This document shows, in pieces, positions 51,971 to 61,175 of a DNA stretch of 64,000 bases. The notes beneath the pieces were generated by a model. It did no database searches. It was not told where the DNA came from and saw nothing but the letters and a program-made list of their open reading frames with translations. Every line of letters begins with the position of its first letter. Positions within the stretch are counted from its first letter, which is position 1. The DNA comes from Phyllobacterium chamaecytisi. Its GTDB lineage: Bacteria; Pseudomonadota; Alphaproteobacteria; Rhizobiales; Rhizobiaceae. Made by a program: the position numbers and the translations under genes. Location of the stretch: contig NZ_JAIQWW010000005.1 of assembly GCF_020164455.1 (NCBI RefSeq), positions 286,054-350,053 on the forward strand. Reading direction: 5' to 3'.

Positions 51971-53830
51971 TCACCCGACTTGAACGAGGTGTCCATTCGA
52001 CACCTCACAATATTTGCGGACCGGCGGCAAATAGTCGATTGACCGCACAGGGTTTTTCAGCTCATCGGTCGCAACGTCGCGCTTGATCGCGCGGCGCGCG
52101 GGATCGGGCACGGGCACCGCAGCCATCAGCTTTTTCGTGTAGTCGTGCTGGGGATTTTCGAACACCGCGGCACGCGGGCCAATCTCAACGATTTCGCCAA
52201 GGTACATCACTGCGACGCGGTGGCTAACGCGCTCGACCACGGCCATATCGTGGGAAATGAACAGGAATGCCAGATTGAAGCTCTGTTGCAGATCGAGCAG
52301 CAGATTGACCACCTGCGCCTTGATAGAAACGTCGAGTGCCGACACGGATTCATCCGCAACGATAACCTTTGGATCAAGAGCGAGCGCACGCGCGATGGCG
52401 ATACGTTGACGTTGGCCACCGGAGAACTCGTGTGGATAGCGTTTCATCATATCCGCGGTCAAACCGACCCGTTCGAGCAGGTCGACGGTTTTGTCCTGCG
52501 CTTGTTTCTTGGTTCCAAGCCTGTGGGCAATGAAGGGTTCGGCGATCGTTGCGCCGACACTCATGCGTGGATTGAGGCTGGCGAAAGGGTCCTGGAAGAT
52601 CATCTGGATGCTCTTGCGCATATTGCGCAGGCTCGCCTGGTCCAGAGTGAGTACATTGTAGCCGTCGAGGTGAACCTCGCCACTGTCGGGTTGCACAAGC
52701 CGGGTGATCGAGCGGCCGGTTGTGGATTTTCCGCAGCCGGACTCGCCGACAAGGGACAGGGTTTCGCCCTGAAACAGATCGAAGGAGATGTTTTCCACTG
52801 CGTGGATAGCGCCGGACTTGCGCCCGAACAAGCCGGAGCGGATGTCGAAGCGCGTGGTGAGGTTCTTGACTTCAAGGATGGGTGTCTTGCGCTTGTCAAC
52901 TGTATCGGCGACTTCGGTCGGGACGGTGGATTCGCCGGTGGTAACATCGACGATCGGAAACCGCAGCGGCCAACGGCTGTCCTTCATCGAACCCAATCGT
53001 GGCACAGCGGAAAGCAGGGCGCGCGTATACGGGTGTTTGCCGCGATGGAAGATATCGTCGGTCGGGCCGCTCTCGACTGCCTCACCGCGATACATAACGA
53101 TTGTGCGGTCGGAAATCTCCGCGACCACGCCCATATCATGGGTGATGAAGAGAACGGCCATGCCTTCCTCTTCCTGCAAAACCTTGATCAGATCGAGAAT
53201 CTGGCCCTGAATTGTCACATCCAGTGCAGTTGTAGGCTCATCGGCAATGAGAAGTTTTGGCCGGCTGGCGAGGGCCATGGCGATCATCACACGCTGGCGC
53301 ATACCGCCGGAAAACTGGTGCGGATATTCGTCGAAACGCGCTGCCGCGTTGGGGATGCGCACTTTTTCCAGGAGCCGTATCGTCTCGGCACGTGCGTCGG
53401 CTTGCGACAGATTGCTGTGGCAGGTCAAAGCTTCCGATATCTGCCGTCCGATAGTGAAAATCGGGTTTAGACTGGTCATCGGTTCCTGAAAGATCATCGA
53501 CGCGTCATTGCCGCGTACATCGCGCATCTGCTTGTCCGTGAGCGACAGGAGATCCTTGCCGTTCAGCATGATCTTGCCATTAATGCGGCTCGTACCTTTG
53601 GCGAGGAGCCGCATGATGGAAAGTGAGGTGACGCTTTTGCCGGAACCGGATTCGCCGACGATGGCAACAGTCTCGCCAGGCATGACGTCAAACGACACGT
53701 TGCGCACTACGTTTTTCCAATCACCATCAACGCTGAACGACGTGGTCAGTCCTTCAACTGACAGGACAGGCTTGGGCCTGGCAACGTTGGTAGTATTTTC
53801 CGGCACGGTGGCTGCTAAGGTGTTCGGCAT
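51971..53830 (-). CDS. Fused two-domain peptide ABC ATPase (GsiA-like)
   Basis: 619-residue ATPase with two nucleotide-binding domains. Domain 1 (about 20-290): [41 protein letters not shown]. Domain 2 (about 315-605): [41 protein letters not shown]. It is like GsiA, the ATPase of the glutathione importer of E. coli. It is the last gene of the leftward operon, six bases after the ggt-like gene, and converges with the other fused ATPase. The two ATPases share layout but differ clearly in sequence. Confidence 0.95.
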   Translation of the reverse strand: MPNTLAATVPENTTNVARPKPVLSVEGLTTSFSVDGDWKNVVRNVSFDVMPGETVAIVGESGSGKSVTSLSIMRLLAKGTSRINGKIMLNGKDLLSLTDKQMRDVRGNDASMIFQEPMTSLNPIFTIGRQISEALTCHSNLSQADARAETIRLLEKVRIPNAAARFDEYPHQFSGGMRQRVMIAMALASRPKLLIADEPTTALDVTIQGQILDLIKVLQEEEGMAVLFITHDMGVVAEISDRTIVMYRGEAVESGPTDDIFHRGKHPYTRALLSAVPRLGSMKDSRWPLRFPIVDVTTGESTVPTEVADTVDKRKTPILEVKNLTTRFDIRSGLFGRKSGAIHAVENISFDLFQGETLSLVGESGCGKSTTGRSITRLVQPDSGEVHLDGYNVLTLDQASLRNMRKSIQMIFQDPFASLNPRMSVGATIAEPFIAHRLGTKKQAQDKTVDLLERVGLTADMMKRYPHEFSGGQRQRIAIARALALDPKVIVADESVSALDVSIKAQVVNLLLDLQQSFNLAFLFISHDMAVVERVSHRVAVMYLGEIVEIGPRAAVFENPQHDYTKKLMAAVPVPDPARRAIKRDVATDELKNPVRSIDYLPPVRKYCEVSNGHLVQVG

Positions 53831-53836
53831 CGTCGG

Positions 53837-55624
53837 CTACCGTCCTACTGCATAGGCTTGCATCAATCTGGGTGTAGCTGCAGCGCGCAATAAGCCGTCT
53901 GCATCGCGCTTGGCGGCGGTCATACGCCCCACCGTCCAGGGATCGGCCACAGTGATTTCGTGACCCTTCTGGCGCAGTGCGTCGAGTACGTCCGCTCCGA
54001 CACCGGCCTCAACGGTGATGTTGCCCGGCTGACTGGTGCGGGGATAGAAGCTGCTGGGAAAATGTGTCGTATGGAACAGCGGCTGGTCGATCGCAGCCTG
54101 AAGGTTCATTCCGTGGTGGACATGGCGCAGGAAGAACGGAAGCTGCCATTGATCCTGCTGGTCGCCGCCGGGCGTGCCAAATGCCATGGCTGGTCGGCCC
54201 TCAAAGAGCGCAATCGTCGGGGTGAGGGTGGTGCGCGGTCGCTTGCCCGGAGCAAGCGACGTCGGCAGACCCTCGCTCAGCCAAAACATCTGGGCGCGGG
54301 AGTTGAGGCAGAAGCCGAGGCCGGGAATAGTGGGCGACGATTGCAACCAGCCGCCGGACGGCGTTACGGACACCATGTTCCCCTCGCGGTCGATGACATC
54401 GATATGGACCGTATCGCCCCGCTTTTCCGATAGATGTGCCATCGTCGGCTCGTAGACGGGCCCTTTTGTCGAACCCATGCCACCCAGCATGGCCATTGTC
54501 AGATCATATTGTTTTTCGAAGCCCGCGATTCTGCCAGGCCGAAGCTCCATTGAAGCCTCAGCGGATATCAGCTTGCGACGCTCATCGTTGTAAGTGTCGG
54601 ACAGGAGATGCCGCATCGGAACCTCACAGAAAGCCGGGTCGCCGTAGTAGACTTCCCGGTCGGCATATCCGAGCTTCATGGCTTCTGTCACCGTATGGAT
54701 GAAGTCGGCGCCGTTCGGATCCATGGACGCGAGATCGAAACCTTTCAGAAGGGCGAGCGACTGCAGGAGTACCGGCCCCTGGCCCCATGGGCCTGTCTTG
54801 GCGATGGTCCAGCCGTGATAGTCGTAGGTCTGAGGCTCTTCGACGGTAGCTTTCCAGTTCGCCATGTCATCGGCCTTGAGCACGGCTTTGTGCCGGTTGC
54901 CGCTTGCATCCATGACCTCGGCGTTTTTCAGGTAATCGGCAATCTTTTCGGCAACGAAACCGCGATAGAAGGCATTGCGCGCCGCGTCGATCTGGTCTTC
55001 GCGATTTTTCCTGGTTTCGGCTTCGGCGATGATGCGCTTCCAGGTTTCGGCAAGGACCGGATTCCTGAAATTGGAATAAGGCTTGGGTGCACTGCCGCCA
55101 GGCAACCAGGTTTCAAAGGATGTCGGCCATTCCTTGCGAAAGAACTCGCTCAATCCATTGATGGTGGCCGCCACACGCGGAAGAACGGGGTGACCGTTTG
55201 CGGCATAGTAGGTAGCCGGCTCAAGAACATCGCGGACGGAAAGCGTGCCATAGTCGCGAAGCATGAGCATCCAGCCGTCGAATGATCCGGGAATAACAGT
55301 GGCCAACAGGCCATCACCGGGGATGAGGTCAAGTCCTTCACCCTTGTAGTGGTCGATCGTAGCACCCGCGGGGGCCGGTCCCTGCGCGCAAATAACCTCG
55401 ACCTTGTCCTTTTTCTTCGAATAGATGATGGCCGGCATGTCGCCACCGGGACCATTCAAATGTGGTTCGACGATCTGGAGTGCGAAACCTGTTGCAACGG
55501 CAGCGTCGAATGCGTTGCCGCCCTTTTCCAGAATGCTCATGCCGACGGCGGAAGCGATCCAGTGCGTTGAGGTGACGACGCCGAATGTCCCCAGGATTTC
55601 GGGCCGAGTCGTAAATGCAGTCAT
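53837..55624 (-). CDS. Gamma-glutamyltransferase family N-terminal nucleophile hydrolase
   Basis: 595-residue enzyme of the GGT family, which cleave gamma-glutamyl bonds, for example in glutathione. The precursor would self-cleave before the nucleophile Thr in KRGDTVHIDVIDREGN. Other family segments are MSILEKGGNAFDAAVATGFA, HLNGPGGDMPAIIY, GGSAPKPYSNFRN and GTPGGDQQDQWQLPFFL. Unlike classical periplasmic GGT it has no signal peptide from ATG 55624 (AAGGA upstream), so it should act in the cytoplasm on imported compounds. A longer frame to 55729 overlaps the permease and is rejected. Exact substrate is unknown. Confidence 0.9.
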   Translation of the reverse strand: MTAFTTRPEILGTFGVVTSTHWIASAVGMSILEKGGNAFDAAVATGFALQIVEPHLNGPGGDMPAIIYSKKKDKVEVICAQGPAPAGATIDHYKGEGLDLIPGDGLLATVIPGSFDGWMLMLRDYGTLSVRDVLEPATYYAANGHPVLPRVAATINGLSEFFRKEWPTSFETWLPGGSAPKPYSNFRNPVLAETWKRIIAEAETRKNREDQIDAARNAFYRGFVAEKIADYLKNAEVMDASGNRHKAVLKADDMANWKATVEEPQTYDYHGWTIAKTGPWGQGPVLLQSLALLKGFDLASMDPNGADFIHTVTEAMKLGYADREVYYGDPAFCEVPMRHLLSDTYNDERRKLISAEASMELRPGRIAGFEKQYDLTMAMLGGMGSTKGPVYEPTMAHLSEKRGDTVHIDVIDREGNMVSVTPSGGWLQSSPTIPGLGFCLNSRAQMFWLSEGLPTSLAPGKRPRTTLTPTIALFEGRPAMAFGTPGGDQQDQWQLPFFLRHVHHGMNLQAAIDQPLFHTTHFPSSFYPRTSQPGNITVEAGVGADVLDALRQKGHEITVADPWTVGRMTAAKRDADGLLRAAATPRLMQAYAVGR

Positions 55625-55646
55625 AGGACGTTTCCTTTTTGAATAT

Positions 55647-56525
55647 TCATGCTTCACGCGGGTCGAGGGCGTCGCGCAAACCGTCACCAAGAAGATTGAA
55701 GCCGATAACGACCAGGAAGATTGCCGCACCCGGCCACATTGCCATCCATGGGGCTTGCGACAGGAAGTTTTTGGCCACGTTGAGCATCGAGCCCCAGCTC
55801 GGAGCAGGGGGTTGCTGCCCTAGGCCTAGAAACGACAGGCTGGCCTCGGCGATGATTGCGGTCGCGATTGTCAGGCTTGCCTGAACCAGAAGCGGCGAGA
55901 AGACATTTGGCAGGATGTAACGTGTAATGATCTGGTAGTGACCGAGACCGATGGACCGAGCGCCCTCCACATATTCTTCTGTCTTCACGCTGAGGACCTG
56001 ACCGCGGGTCAAACGCACGAAAAGCGGCATCGCCGACAGACCGATTGCAATCATCGCATTGAACAGGCTTGGCCCAAGAAAGGCAGCGAGCGCGATCGCC
56101 ATAATGAGAAATGGCATAGCAAGGAAGGCCTCGGTGACGCGGGAAATGATCATATCGACCCACCCACCGAAATAGCCGGATATCAGGCCGAGAGGAACGC
56201 CAATGGCCACTGCGATACCGACCGAGAAGACGCCTGCCATCAGCGATGCCCGGGCACCCCAGATCATGCGGGAGAGAATGTCGCGGCCGATGTCATCCGT
56301 CCCCAGCCAATGTGCCGCCGATGGCGCCTTGCGGATTGCCGACCAGCTTGTGGCCATGGGATCGGCGATAGGCAGCAGCGGCGCAATGACGGCAAGAGCC
56401 ACGAAAAAGATAATGATGACCAGCCCCACAACGGCACTTTTGTTGGCCTTGAGCTTTCTCCATGCGCGATTGCCGGAACGCACGTGCTGGGGGGCTATCT
56501 GCAGGGTTTGTTGCAGCATCGTCAT
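55647..56525 (-). CDS. Peptide-type ABC permease (DppC/GsiD-like)
   Basis: 292-residue inner-membrane permease with the OppC-like N-terminus (RSGNRAWRKLKANKSAVVGL) and the transport domain: GTDDIGRDILSRMIWGARAS, VEGARSIGLGHYQIITRYIL (EAA loop) and ASLSFLGLGQQPPAPSWGSM. ATG 56525 overlaps the stop of the DppB-like gene (ATGA). It precedes the ggt-like gene by 22 bases. Confidence 0.93.
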   Translation of the reverse strand: MTMLQQTLQIAPQHVRSGNRAWRKLKANKSAVVGLVIIIFFVALAVIAPLLPIADPMATSWSAIRKAPSAAHWLGTDDIGRDILSRMIWGARASLMAGVFSVGIAVAIGVPLGLISGYFGGWVDMIISRVTEAFLAMPFLIMAIALAAFLGPSLFNAMIAIGLSAMPLFVRLTRGQVLSVKTEEYVEGARSIGLGHYQIITRYILPNVFSPLLVQASLTIATAIIAEASLSFLGLGQQPPAPSWGSMLNVAKNFLSQAPWMAMWPGAAIFLVVIGFNLLGDGLRDALDPREA

Positions 56526-57469
56526 AGCGCAGCCCTCATTCTGGGATTGAGCAGGACGTAGAGCACATCAGCGACGAGGTTCATCAGGATGAAGCCGATC
56601 GCCGTACACAGAACAACGCCCTGGACCACCGCATAATCGCGGTTGAAAACAGCATCGACGATGAGCTTGCCAAAGCCGGGAATGGTGAAAATTTGCTCCG
56701 TAAGGACCGCGCCTGCAAGCAGCTCTCCGAAGAGGAGGGCGGTGAGCGTGACGATCGGCAGAAGTGCATTGCGAAAACTGTGTTGCAGAATGACCGCCTG
56801 TTCGGAAACGCCCTTGGCTCTCGCCGTGCGAATGTAATCGGAGCGCAACACGCTGAGCATGGATGACCGCGTGTGCCGCATCAGGGTGGCGGCGAGCGCC
56901 AGCCCTAGAACGAAGGCAGGCATGATCATCGTTTGCAGGGATCGTACGGGATCGCTGAAAAATGGCTCATAACCCGAGGCAGGAAGCCAGCCAAGTTTAA
57001 CCGAGACGAGTAGGATGAGCATGATCCCCATCCAGAAATTCGGTACCGATAGACCTGATAGCGCAACGATATTGGCGATGTAGTCGATCCATGTGTTCTT
57101 CTTGACGGCCGCCAGGATGCCGATGGGAACGCCGATGGCGAGCGCGAATATCATTGCCATGATCGCAAGCTGGATCGTGACCGGGAGTTTCTCCGCAATC
57201 AATGAAAGCACCGGCTGGTTGGTCCGCAGGGAAATGCCGAAATCACCCTGGACCACTGCGCCAACCCAATAGACATACTGATAGACCACTGGATCGTTCA
57301 GACGATACTTGTCACGCAGGAATTCGATCACCTGCGGGTCCCGCTCCTCACCCGCCATCGCCAGGATTGGATCGCCTGGCAGAAGCTTTTGCAGGGAAAA
57401 AGCGAAGATCGATATGATGATCAGCGTCGGTATGGCGAGCAACAGCCGCTTTCCGATGTAAGTGTACAT
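56522..57469 (-). CDS. Peptide-type ABC permease (DppB/GsiC-like)
   Basis: 315-residue inner-membrane permease with six helices: MYTYIGKRLLLAIPTLIIIS, KLLPGDPILAMAGEERDPQV, IVALSGLSVPNFWMGIMLIL and EAA loop RTARAKGVSEQAVILQHSFR. ATG 57469 fits the family start, with AGGA upstream; the frame reaches 57499. The gene order binding protein-DppB-DppC-ggt-ATPase resembles gsiABCD-linked gene sets. Confidence 0.93.
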   Translation of the reverse strand: MYTYIGKRLLLAIPTLIIISIFAFSLQKLLPGDPILAMAGEERDPQVIEFLRDKYRLNDPVVYQYVYWVGAVVQGDFGISLRTNQPVLSLIAEKLPVTIQLAIMAMIFALAIGVPIGILAAVKKNTWIDYIANIVALSGLSVPNFWMGIMLILLVSVKLGWLPASGYEPFFSDPVRSLQTMIMPAFVLGLALAATLMRHTRSSMLSVLRSDYIRTARAKGVSEQAVILQHSFRNALLPIVTLTALLFGELLAGAVLTEQIFTIPGFGKLIVDAVFNRDYAVVQGVVLCTAIGFILMNLVADVLYVLLNPRMRAAL

Positions 57470-57503
57470 GGCTTGCAATCCTGACGTGTTGATCGGCATT
57501 CAA

Positions 57504-57531
57504 GCGAGGCTGCAAGACGCTGCAGCCTCGC
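57504..57531 (-). other. Hairpin after binding-protein gene
   Basis: Perfect 11-bp stem GCGAGGCTGCA (57504-57514) with TGCAGCCTCGC (57521-57531) and a six-base loop, 13 bases after the binding-protein stop on the minus strand. No T-run is present, as in the two other importer operons. Confidence 0.8.
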
Positions 57532-57544
57532 GGTACCGATTTGA

Positions 57545-59053
57545 CTAGCCGCTCTTCTTCACGCCCTGCAGGCGGATCATTCCGTCCGGGTAGGGCACAA
57601 AGCCTGTTACGCCCTTCTTAAACGCCCAGATGTAGGACTGATGGCCGAGATAAATGACCGGCATATCGTCATTCAAAATCTTCGCCGCCGCGTCGTACTT
57701 TTGCTTGCGCACCGCATTGTCAGTCGATTTGCGGGCATCATTGAGAAGAGCGTCCACTTCCGGATTGCAATATTTTACATCGTTGATGCCGCCCTTGCAG
57801 GTGACGAACTGATGCAGGTTGCCGTCCGGATCGACACGGCCGGACCAGTCGGAACGGCTGAGCTGGTAGTTGCCTGCAGTCTGCTCCGACAATAGCGTAG
57901 CGAATTCCGTTGCCTTCAGCGTGACATTGAAACCGGCTTCCGCGACCATCGACTGGATAATCTGCATCATCTGCATCGCAACAGGGTTGTTCGGTACCTG
58001 AAGCTCGATGTCGAGTTTTTCGTGCCCGGCTTCCTTCATCAAGGCCTTGGCTTTTTCAACATCGCGAGCCGGCACAGGTATATCCTTGTCGAACCAGGGG
58101 CTGTTAGGAGCATAGGGCTGGTTGCCGGCAACGGACGTGCCTTCGTATACGACCTGGTTGACGGCCTCGCGGTCGATAGCGAGCGAAAATGCTTGCCGCA
58201 GCCTTTTGTCCTTGCCGAAGGGATTATCCGCACGCGGACCATTGGCGATATTGGCGTAAAGAGCCATGTAGCCGATGTTGATCGTATCGGCATAACTCAG
58301 GCTGGAATCGCTCTTGACCGCATCCAGATCACTCGCGGCCAGCCGTTCCAGCATGTCGAGGTCGCCAGACTGCAGGTTCGCGAGGCGAACTGTCGTATCG
58401 GGAATCGGCAGGAAAGTGACCTTGTCGATGAAGATATTGGCGGCGTTCCAGTATTGCGGGAACTTCTCGAGGACGATGCGATCCTGCTGGACGCGTTCGA
58501 CGAACTTGAACGGCCCGGAACATATCGGCTTGTTGCCGAAATTCGCACCCATTTCCGCGGCGGCTTTTGGCGAAACCATCATGCCGGCGCGATCGGAAAG
58601 CTGGGCGAGAAGCGTCACGTCCGGACTGTTCAGAGTGAACCTGACCTGATAATCACCGATCGCCTCGACCGTCTTGACGGAGGTGAGTTCGCTCTTGCGG
58701 CGGGATTCCGGCAGTGTTTTCGAACGTTCGATATTGGCAACGACAGCTGCCGCGTTGAACGGCGTGCCGTCATGGAATGTCACGCCCTGGCGAAGGTCCA
58801 TGACAAGTTCCGTGCCGTCTTCCGACCATTTCCAGTCGGTCGCAAGTTGCGGCACGATATCGAGCTTCTGGTTGACATCGACGAGCTTGTCGCACAGCGC
58901 CGTGTATACGATGCGGCCAACGAAGGTTCGTGACTGAGCCGGGTCAAGGACATCGGCATCATCCTGGAGACCGATTTTCAACTCGGTAGCAAAGGCTGGA
59001 AACGCCAAAATCGCTCCCACCACAAGCGTCGCAATAAATCTTGCCGTTTTCAT
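57545..59053 (-). CDS. Periplasmic substrate-binding protein (SBP_bac_5, GsiB-like)
   Basis: 502-residue binding protein with a signal peptide (FIATLVVGAILAFPAFA-TE, about residues 5-22). Family segments are LKIGLQDDADVLDPAQSRTF, MDLRQGVTFHDGTPFNAAAV, RLRQAFSLAIDREAVNQVVY and VIYLGHQSYIWAFKKGVTGF. GAGGAG precedes ATG 59053. It is the first transport gene after the GntR regulator, and is followed by a strong hairpin before the permeases. With the ggt-like enzyme downstream, a gamma-glutamyl peptide is a reasonable but unproven ligand. Confidence 0.93.
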   Translation of the reverse strand: MKTARFIATLVVGAILAFPAFATELKIGLQDDADVLDPAQSRTFVGRIVYTALCDKLVDVNQKLDIVPQLATDWKWSEDGTELVMDLRQGVTFHDGTPFNAAAVVANIERSKTLPESRRKSELTSVKTVEAIGDYQVRFTLNSPDVTLLAQLSDRAGMMVSPKAAAEMGANFGNKPICSGPFKFVERVQQDRIVLEKFPQYWNAANIFIDKVTFLPIPDTTVRLANLQSGDLDMLERLAASDLDAVKSDSSLSYADTINIGYMALYANIANGPRADNPFGKDKRLRQAFSLAIDREAVNQVVYEGTSVAGNQPYAPNSPWFDKDIPVPARDVEKAKALMKEAGHEKLDIELQVPNNPVAMQMMQIIQSMVAEAGFNVTLKATEFATLLSEQTAGNYQLSRSDWSGRVDPDGNLHQFVTCKGGINDVKYCNPEVDALLNDARKSTDNAVRKQKYDAAAKILNDDMPVIYLGHQSYIWAFKKGVTGFVPYPDGMIRLQGVKKSG

Positions 59054-59109
59054 ACGTTAAACTCCTCATTGTGAGCGGTTGCATGCGCTCGTTTGTTCCA
59101 CATTGAATG

Positions 59110-59125
59110 CCGATTATTTTATCGG
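59110..59125. promoter_or_regulatory. Inverted repeat before the importer genes
   Basis: CCGAT-TATTTT-ATCGG lies 57 bases before the binding-protein start, between gntR and the importer genes. It could be a GntR operator or a processing hairpin; nothing distinguishes these. Confidence 0.4.
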
Positions 59126-59158
59126 TCTTTTGGTGACGGCGCCGTTGAAAGCGCGTTC

Positions 59159-59971
59159 CTATGATGCGTCGCTCAGAACACCCTTTCCCGCGGTGTCCAT
59201 TGACGTCTGACGGATCAACCGTTCTTGCAGCATCAGAAGATGCTGACGCATGGCTTCGCCCGCTTTTGCTGGATCATGGGCAGCGATTGCATCGATGAGC
59301 GTTGCGTGTTGAGCGTGAGAGACCGACAGGGTGTCGTTGGCGCTGCGCGCTTTTTCGCGAATAAGCCGCCAGGCCTCGTCCTGGCGAACTCTGTTGATCA
59401 CATCGAAGATCGTCAGAAAGAACTGGTTACCGGCACTCTGGGCGATTTGCCGATGCAGGGCGCCGTCCCACAACTCACGCGAATCGGAGTCGTCGCTTTC
59501 GCGTATCTTCAGCGCGAGTTCCCGCATGCGGGTTATCTCATCCTTCTTGGCGCGCATTGCTGCAAGTTGTGCCAGCTGCGGCTCTATCCTGAGGCGGACC
59601 TCCATGATCTCCATGAAATTGGTACCGGCAACGATAGTTTCGACGTGATCGGCCCAGTCATCCTGCTCGCGACCGGCATAGGTGCCTGAGCCTTGGCGAC
59701 GCCAGATTCGACCCTCGGCTGCCAATACTTCCAGCGCACGCCGTATAGAACGGCGGCTCACTCTGAACATAAGCGCCAGCGCCCGTTCGGTGGGCAATTT
59801 TCCATCACTATCGAGTTGATCAGACGCCAAGAGACCGCGCAGGCGCTCGAGCGCATAGTTTGAATTTTCCTGGGACTGATTAGTTGCCATGTGGGTAATG
59901 GTTCGAACCAATTGCGACATTGGTTCAGTCGAAGTTATTTTTAGAACTTCGTCAAGGTGTTTTTTGAGCAT
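59159..59971 (-). CDS. GntR/FCD-family regulator
   Basis: 270-residue regulator (or 243 if it begins at ATG 59890). The winged helix reads ALERLRGLLASDQLDSDGKL, PTERALALMFRVSRRSIRRA; the FCD domain follows (MEIMEVRLRIEPQLAQLAAM, DGALHRQIAQSAGNQFFLTI, HAQHATLIDAIAAHDPAKAG) with the His and Asp/Glu residues used for metal or ligand binding. None of the candidate ATGs (59971, 59920, 59890) has a ribosome site. The cluster of inverted repeats at 59899-59951 suggests the shorter form, because such sites belong upstream of a gene. It probably represses itself and the importer-ggt operon. Confidence 0.88.
   Translation of the reverse strand: MLKKHLDEVLKITSTEPMSQLVRTITHMATNQSQENSNYALERLRGLLASDQLDSDGKLPTERALALMFRVSRRSIRRALEVLAAEGRIWRRQGSGTYAGREQDDWADHVETIVAGTNFMEIMEVRLRIEPQLAQLAAMRAKKDEITRMRELALKIRESDDSDSRELWDGALHRQIAQSAGNQFFLTIFDVINRVRQDEAWRLIREKARSANDTLSVSHAQHATLIDAIAAHDPAKAGEAMRQHLLMLQERLIRQTSMDTAGKGVLSDAS
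59899..59951. promoter_or_regulatory. Cluster of inverted repeats at gntR start
   Basis: Three overlapping dyads: the perfect palindrome TGGTTCGAACCA (59899-59910); GAACCAAT (59905-59912) with ATTGGTTC (59919-59926); and CGAAGTT (59930-59936) with AACTTCG (59945-59951). If the regulator starts at 59890 these are all in its control region. Confidence 0.5.
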
Positions 59972-59999
59972 ATTTGATTTTGCTCAATTTCTGTGCAGT

Positions 60000-60128
60000 C
60001 GAGCTTTCCGGTGAGCGGCGCATAGCTCGGCGCTTCTTGCGCCTTTGCATCTGCTGCGATCGCCGCGCCCGCGGCAGTCAGACCCATGCGCCCAGAAAGC
60101 GCCGTCGATCGATTGTCGTTTGAGTCAC
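60000..60128 (-). pseudogene. Remnant of a Tat-exported protein
   Basis: A GTG at 60128 has GGAGG seven bases upstream and encodes VTQTTIDRRRFLGAWV before a stop at 60078. One frame over, the sequence continues sensibly as AMGLTAAGAAIAADAKAQEA and PSYAPLTGK, giving a complete twin-arginine signal peptide (RRRFLG, Ala-rich core, AQA-type cleavage). A one-base shift near 60088 thus breaks the gene. The mature protein is missing; after about codon 45 the DNA merges into the gntR region. It lay directly downstream of the metallo-beta-lactamase-fold gene and was probably its operon partner. Confidence 0.65.
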
Positions 60129-60153
60129 GAGAAAACCTCCAGTTCGATTCTGG

Positions 60154-61140
60154 TCAAAACTGCCAGCCCGCCGGGACCCAGGCGTAACCCATGTCGGTCT
60201 TGAGCATTCGTCCCAGCCCTGGAAACGGGTAATGAAACCCGAGAACAAGGACCTTATCGGTCGCGGCCATATCGAATATGCGGCGGCGCGACGCGAGCGC
60301 GGTATCCTTGTCTCTATCAGGTCCGGGTCGCCATGGATGGTCGATGTTGACGACTGGGTGATAGGCAAGGTCCGCAGTGAGAAGCAGTTGGTCGTTACCT
60401 GAGTGGAGCAGGAAAGTTGCCATGCCAGGCGTATGCCCGGGCGCAGCTATCGTAGTGAGGCCCGGCACGATTTCCACGCCTGCCTCGTAGAGCTCAATGT
60501 CCTTGGCGATCGGCTCGACACTACGTTTGATCGCCGCTGCAAACCGGTCGCGAAAGTCCCGCGCAACCGGCATGTAGGAGAGATCGGGATCGTTGCGCAC
60601 AAAAAAATCCCAATCTGCGCGGGGTGCATAGACGACAGCATTGGGAAATGCTTTTTTGCCTTCGGAATTGCGCAGATTGCCGACGTGATCAGGGTGCGTG
60701 TGGGACACCACGATCGTGTCGATATCGCCTGCACCGAGACCGACTGCGGCGAGATTGTCGAACACACGCCCCGCATTCGGTCCCATCGTAGTGCCGGCTC
60801 CCGCCTCAAGCAGTATTCGCCTACCGCCGACTTCAAGTAGCAGCGTGTTGAGTTGTAGGCTCATGTGATCGGTGGGCAGGAAAGCGCGACGAAGGACCTC
60901 CTGCAACTCGGCTTCCGGAGCATCGTTGGCATAGACCGTCGGTGGACCGCCAATCAGGCCATCGCTCAAAACTGTCGCCTTAATCTGCCCGACCTGGAAT
61001 CGATAATATCCGATATTCCCGGCTTCCGAGCTCTGCACTTGCGCATTGCCTGCTCCGGCTGAACCTCCCAGCAGGAGAGCGGACGTTCCAGCAACCGCTG
61101 AAACCATGACCGTTCGTCGGTTCAATGTGAGTCGATCCAT
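60154..61140 (-). CDS. Tat-exported metallo-beta-lactamase-fold hydrolase
   Basis: 328-residue protein with a Tat-type signal (NRRTVMVSAVAGTSALLLGG, cleavage near GNAQ-V). The MBL metal motif is VVSHTHPDHVGNLRN; further ligands are in TIAAPGHTPGMATFLLHSG, TADLAYHPV and the C-terminal VLGFHYPFPGLGRML. Such proteins include lactonases and other periplasmic esterases; the sequence does not settle the substrate. AAAGGA precedes ATG 61140. It is divergent from a LysR gene over 114 bases containing a clear dyad. A partner gene downstream has decayed. Confidence 0.88.
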   Translation of the reverse strand: MDRLTLNRRTVMVSAVAGTSALLLGGSAGAGNAQVQSSEAGNIGYYRFQVGQIKATVLSDGLIGGPPTVYANDAPEAELQEVLRRAFLPTDHMSLQLNTLLLEVGGRRILLEAGAGTTMGPNAGRVFDNLAAVGLGAGDIDTIVVSHTHPDHVGNLRNSEGKKAFPNAVVYAPRADWDFFVRNDPDLSYMPVARDFRDRFAAAIKRSVEPIAKDIELYEAGVEIVPGLTTIAAPGHTPGMATFLLHSGNDQLLLTADLAYHPVVNIDHPWRPGPDRDKDTALASRRRIFDMAATDKVLVLGFHYPFPGLGRMLKTDMGYAWVPAGWQF

Positions 61141-61175
61141 TGCTTTTCCTTTCAGTCGACAATCCGCATGTGCGG

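Noticed and set aside
52145..53470. 441-codon + strand frame opposite the leftward fused ATPase
   Set aside because: It is the antisense of clear Walker and signature motifs; no start signal and no recognisable domain.
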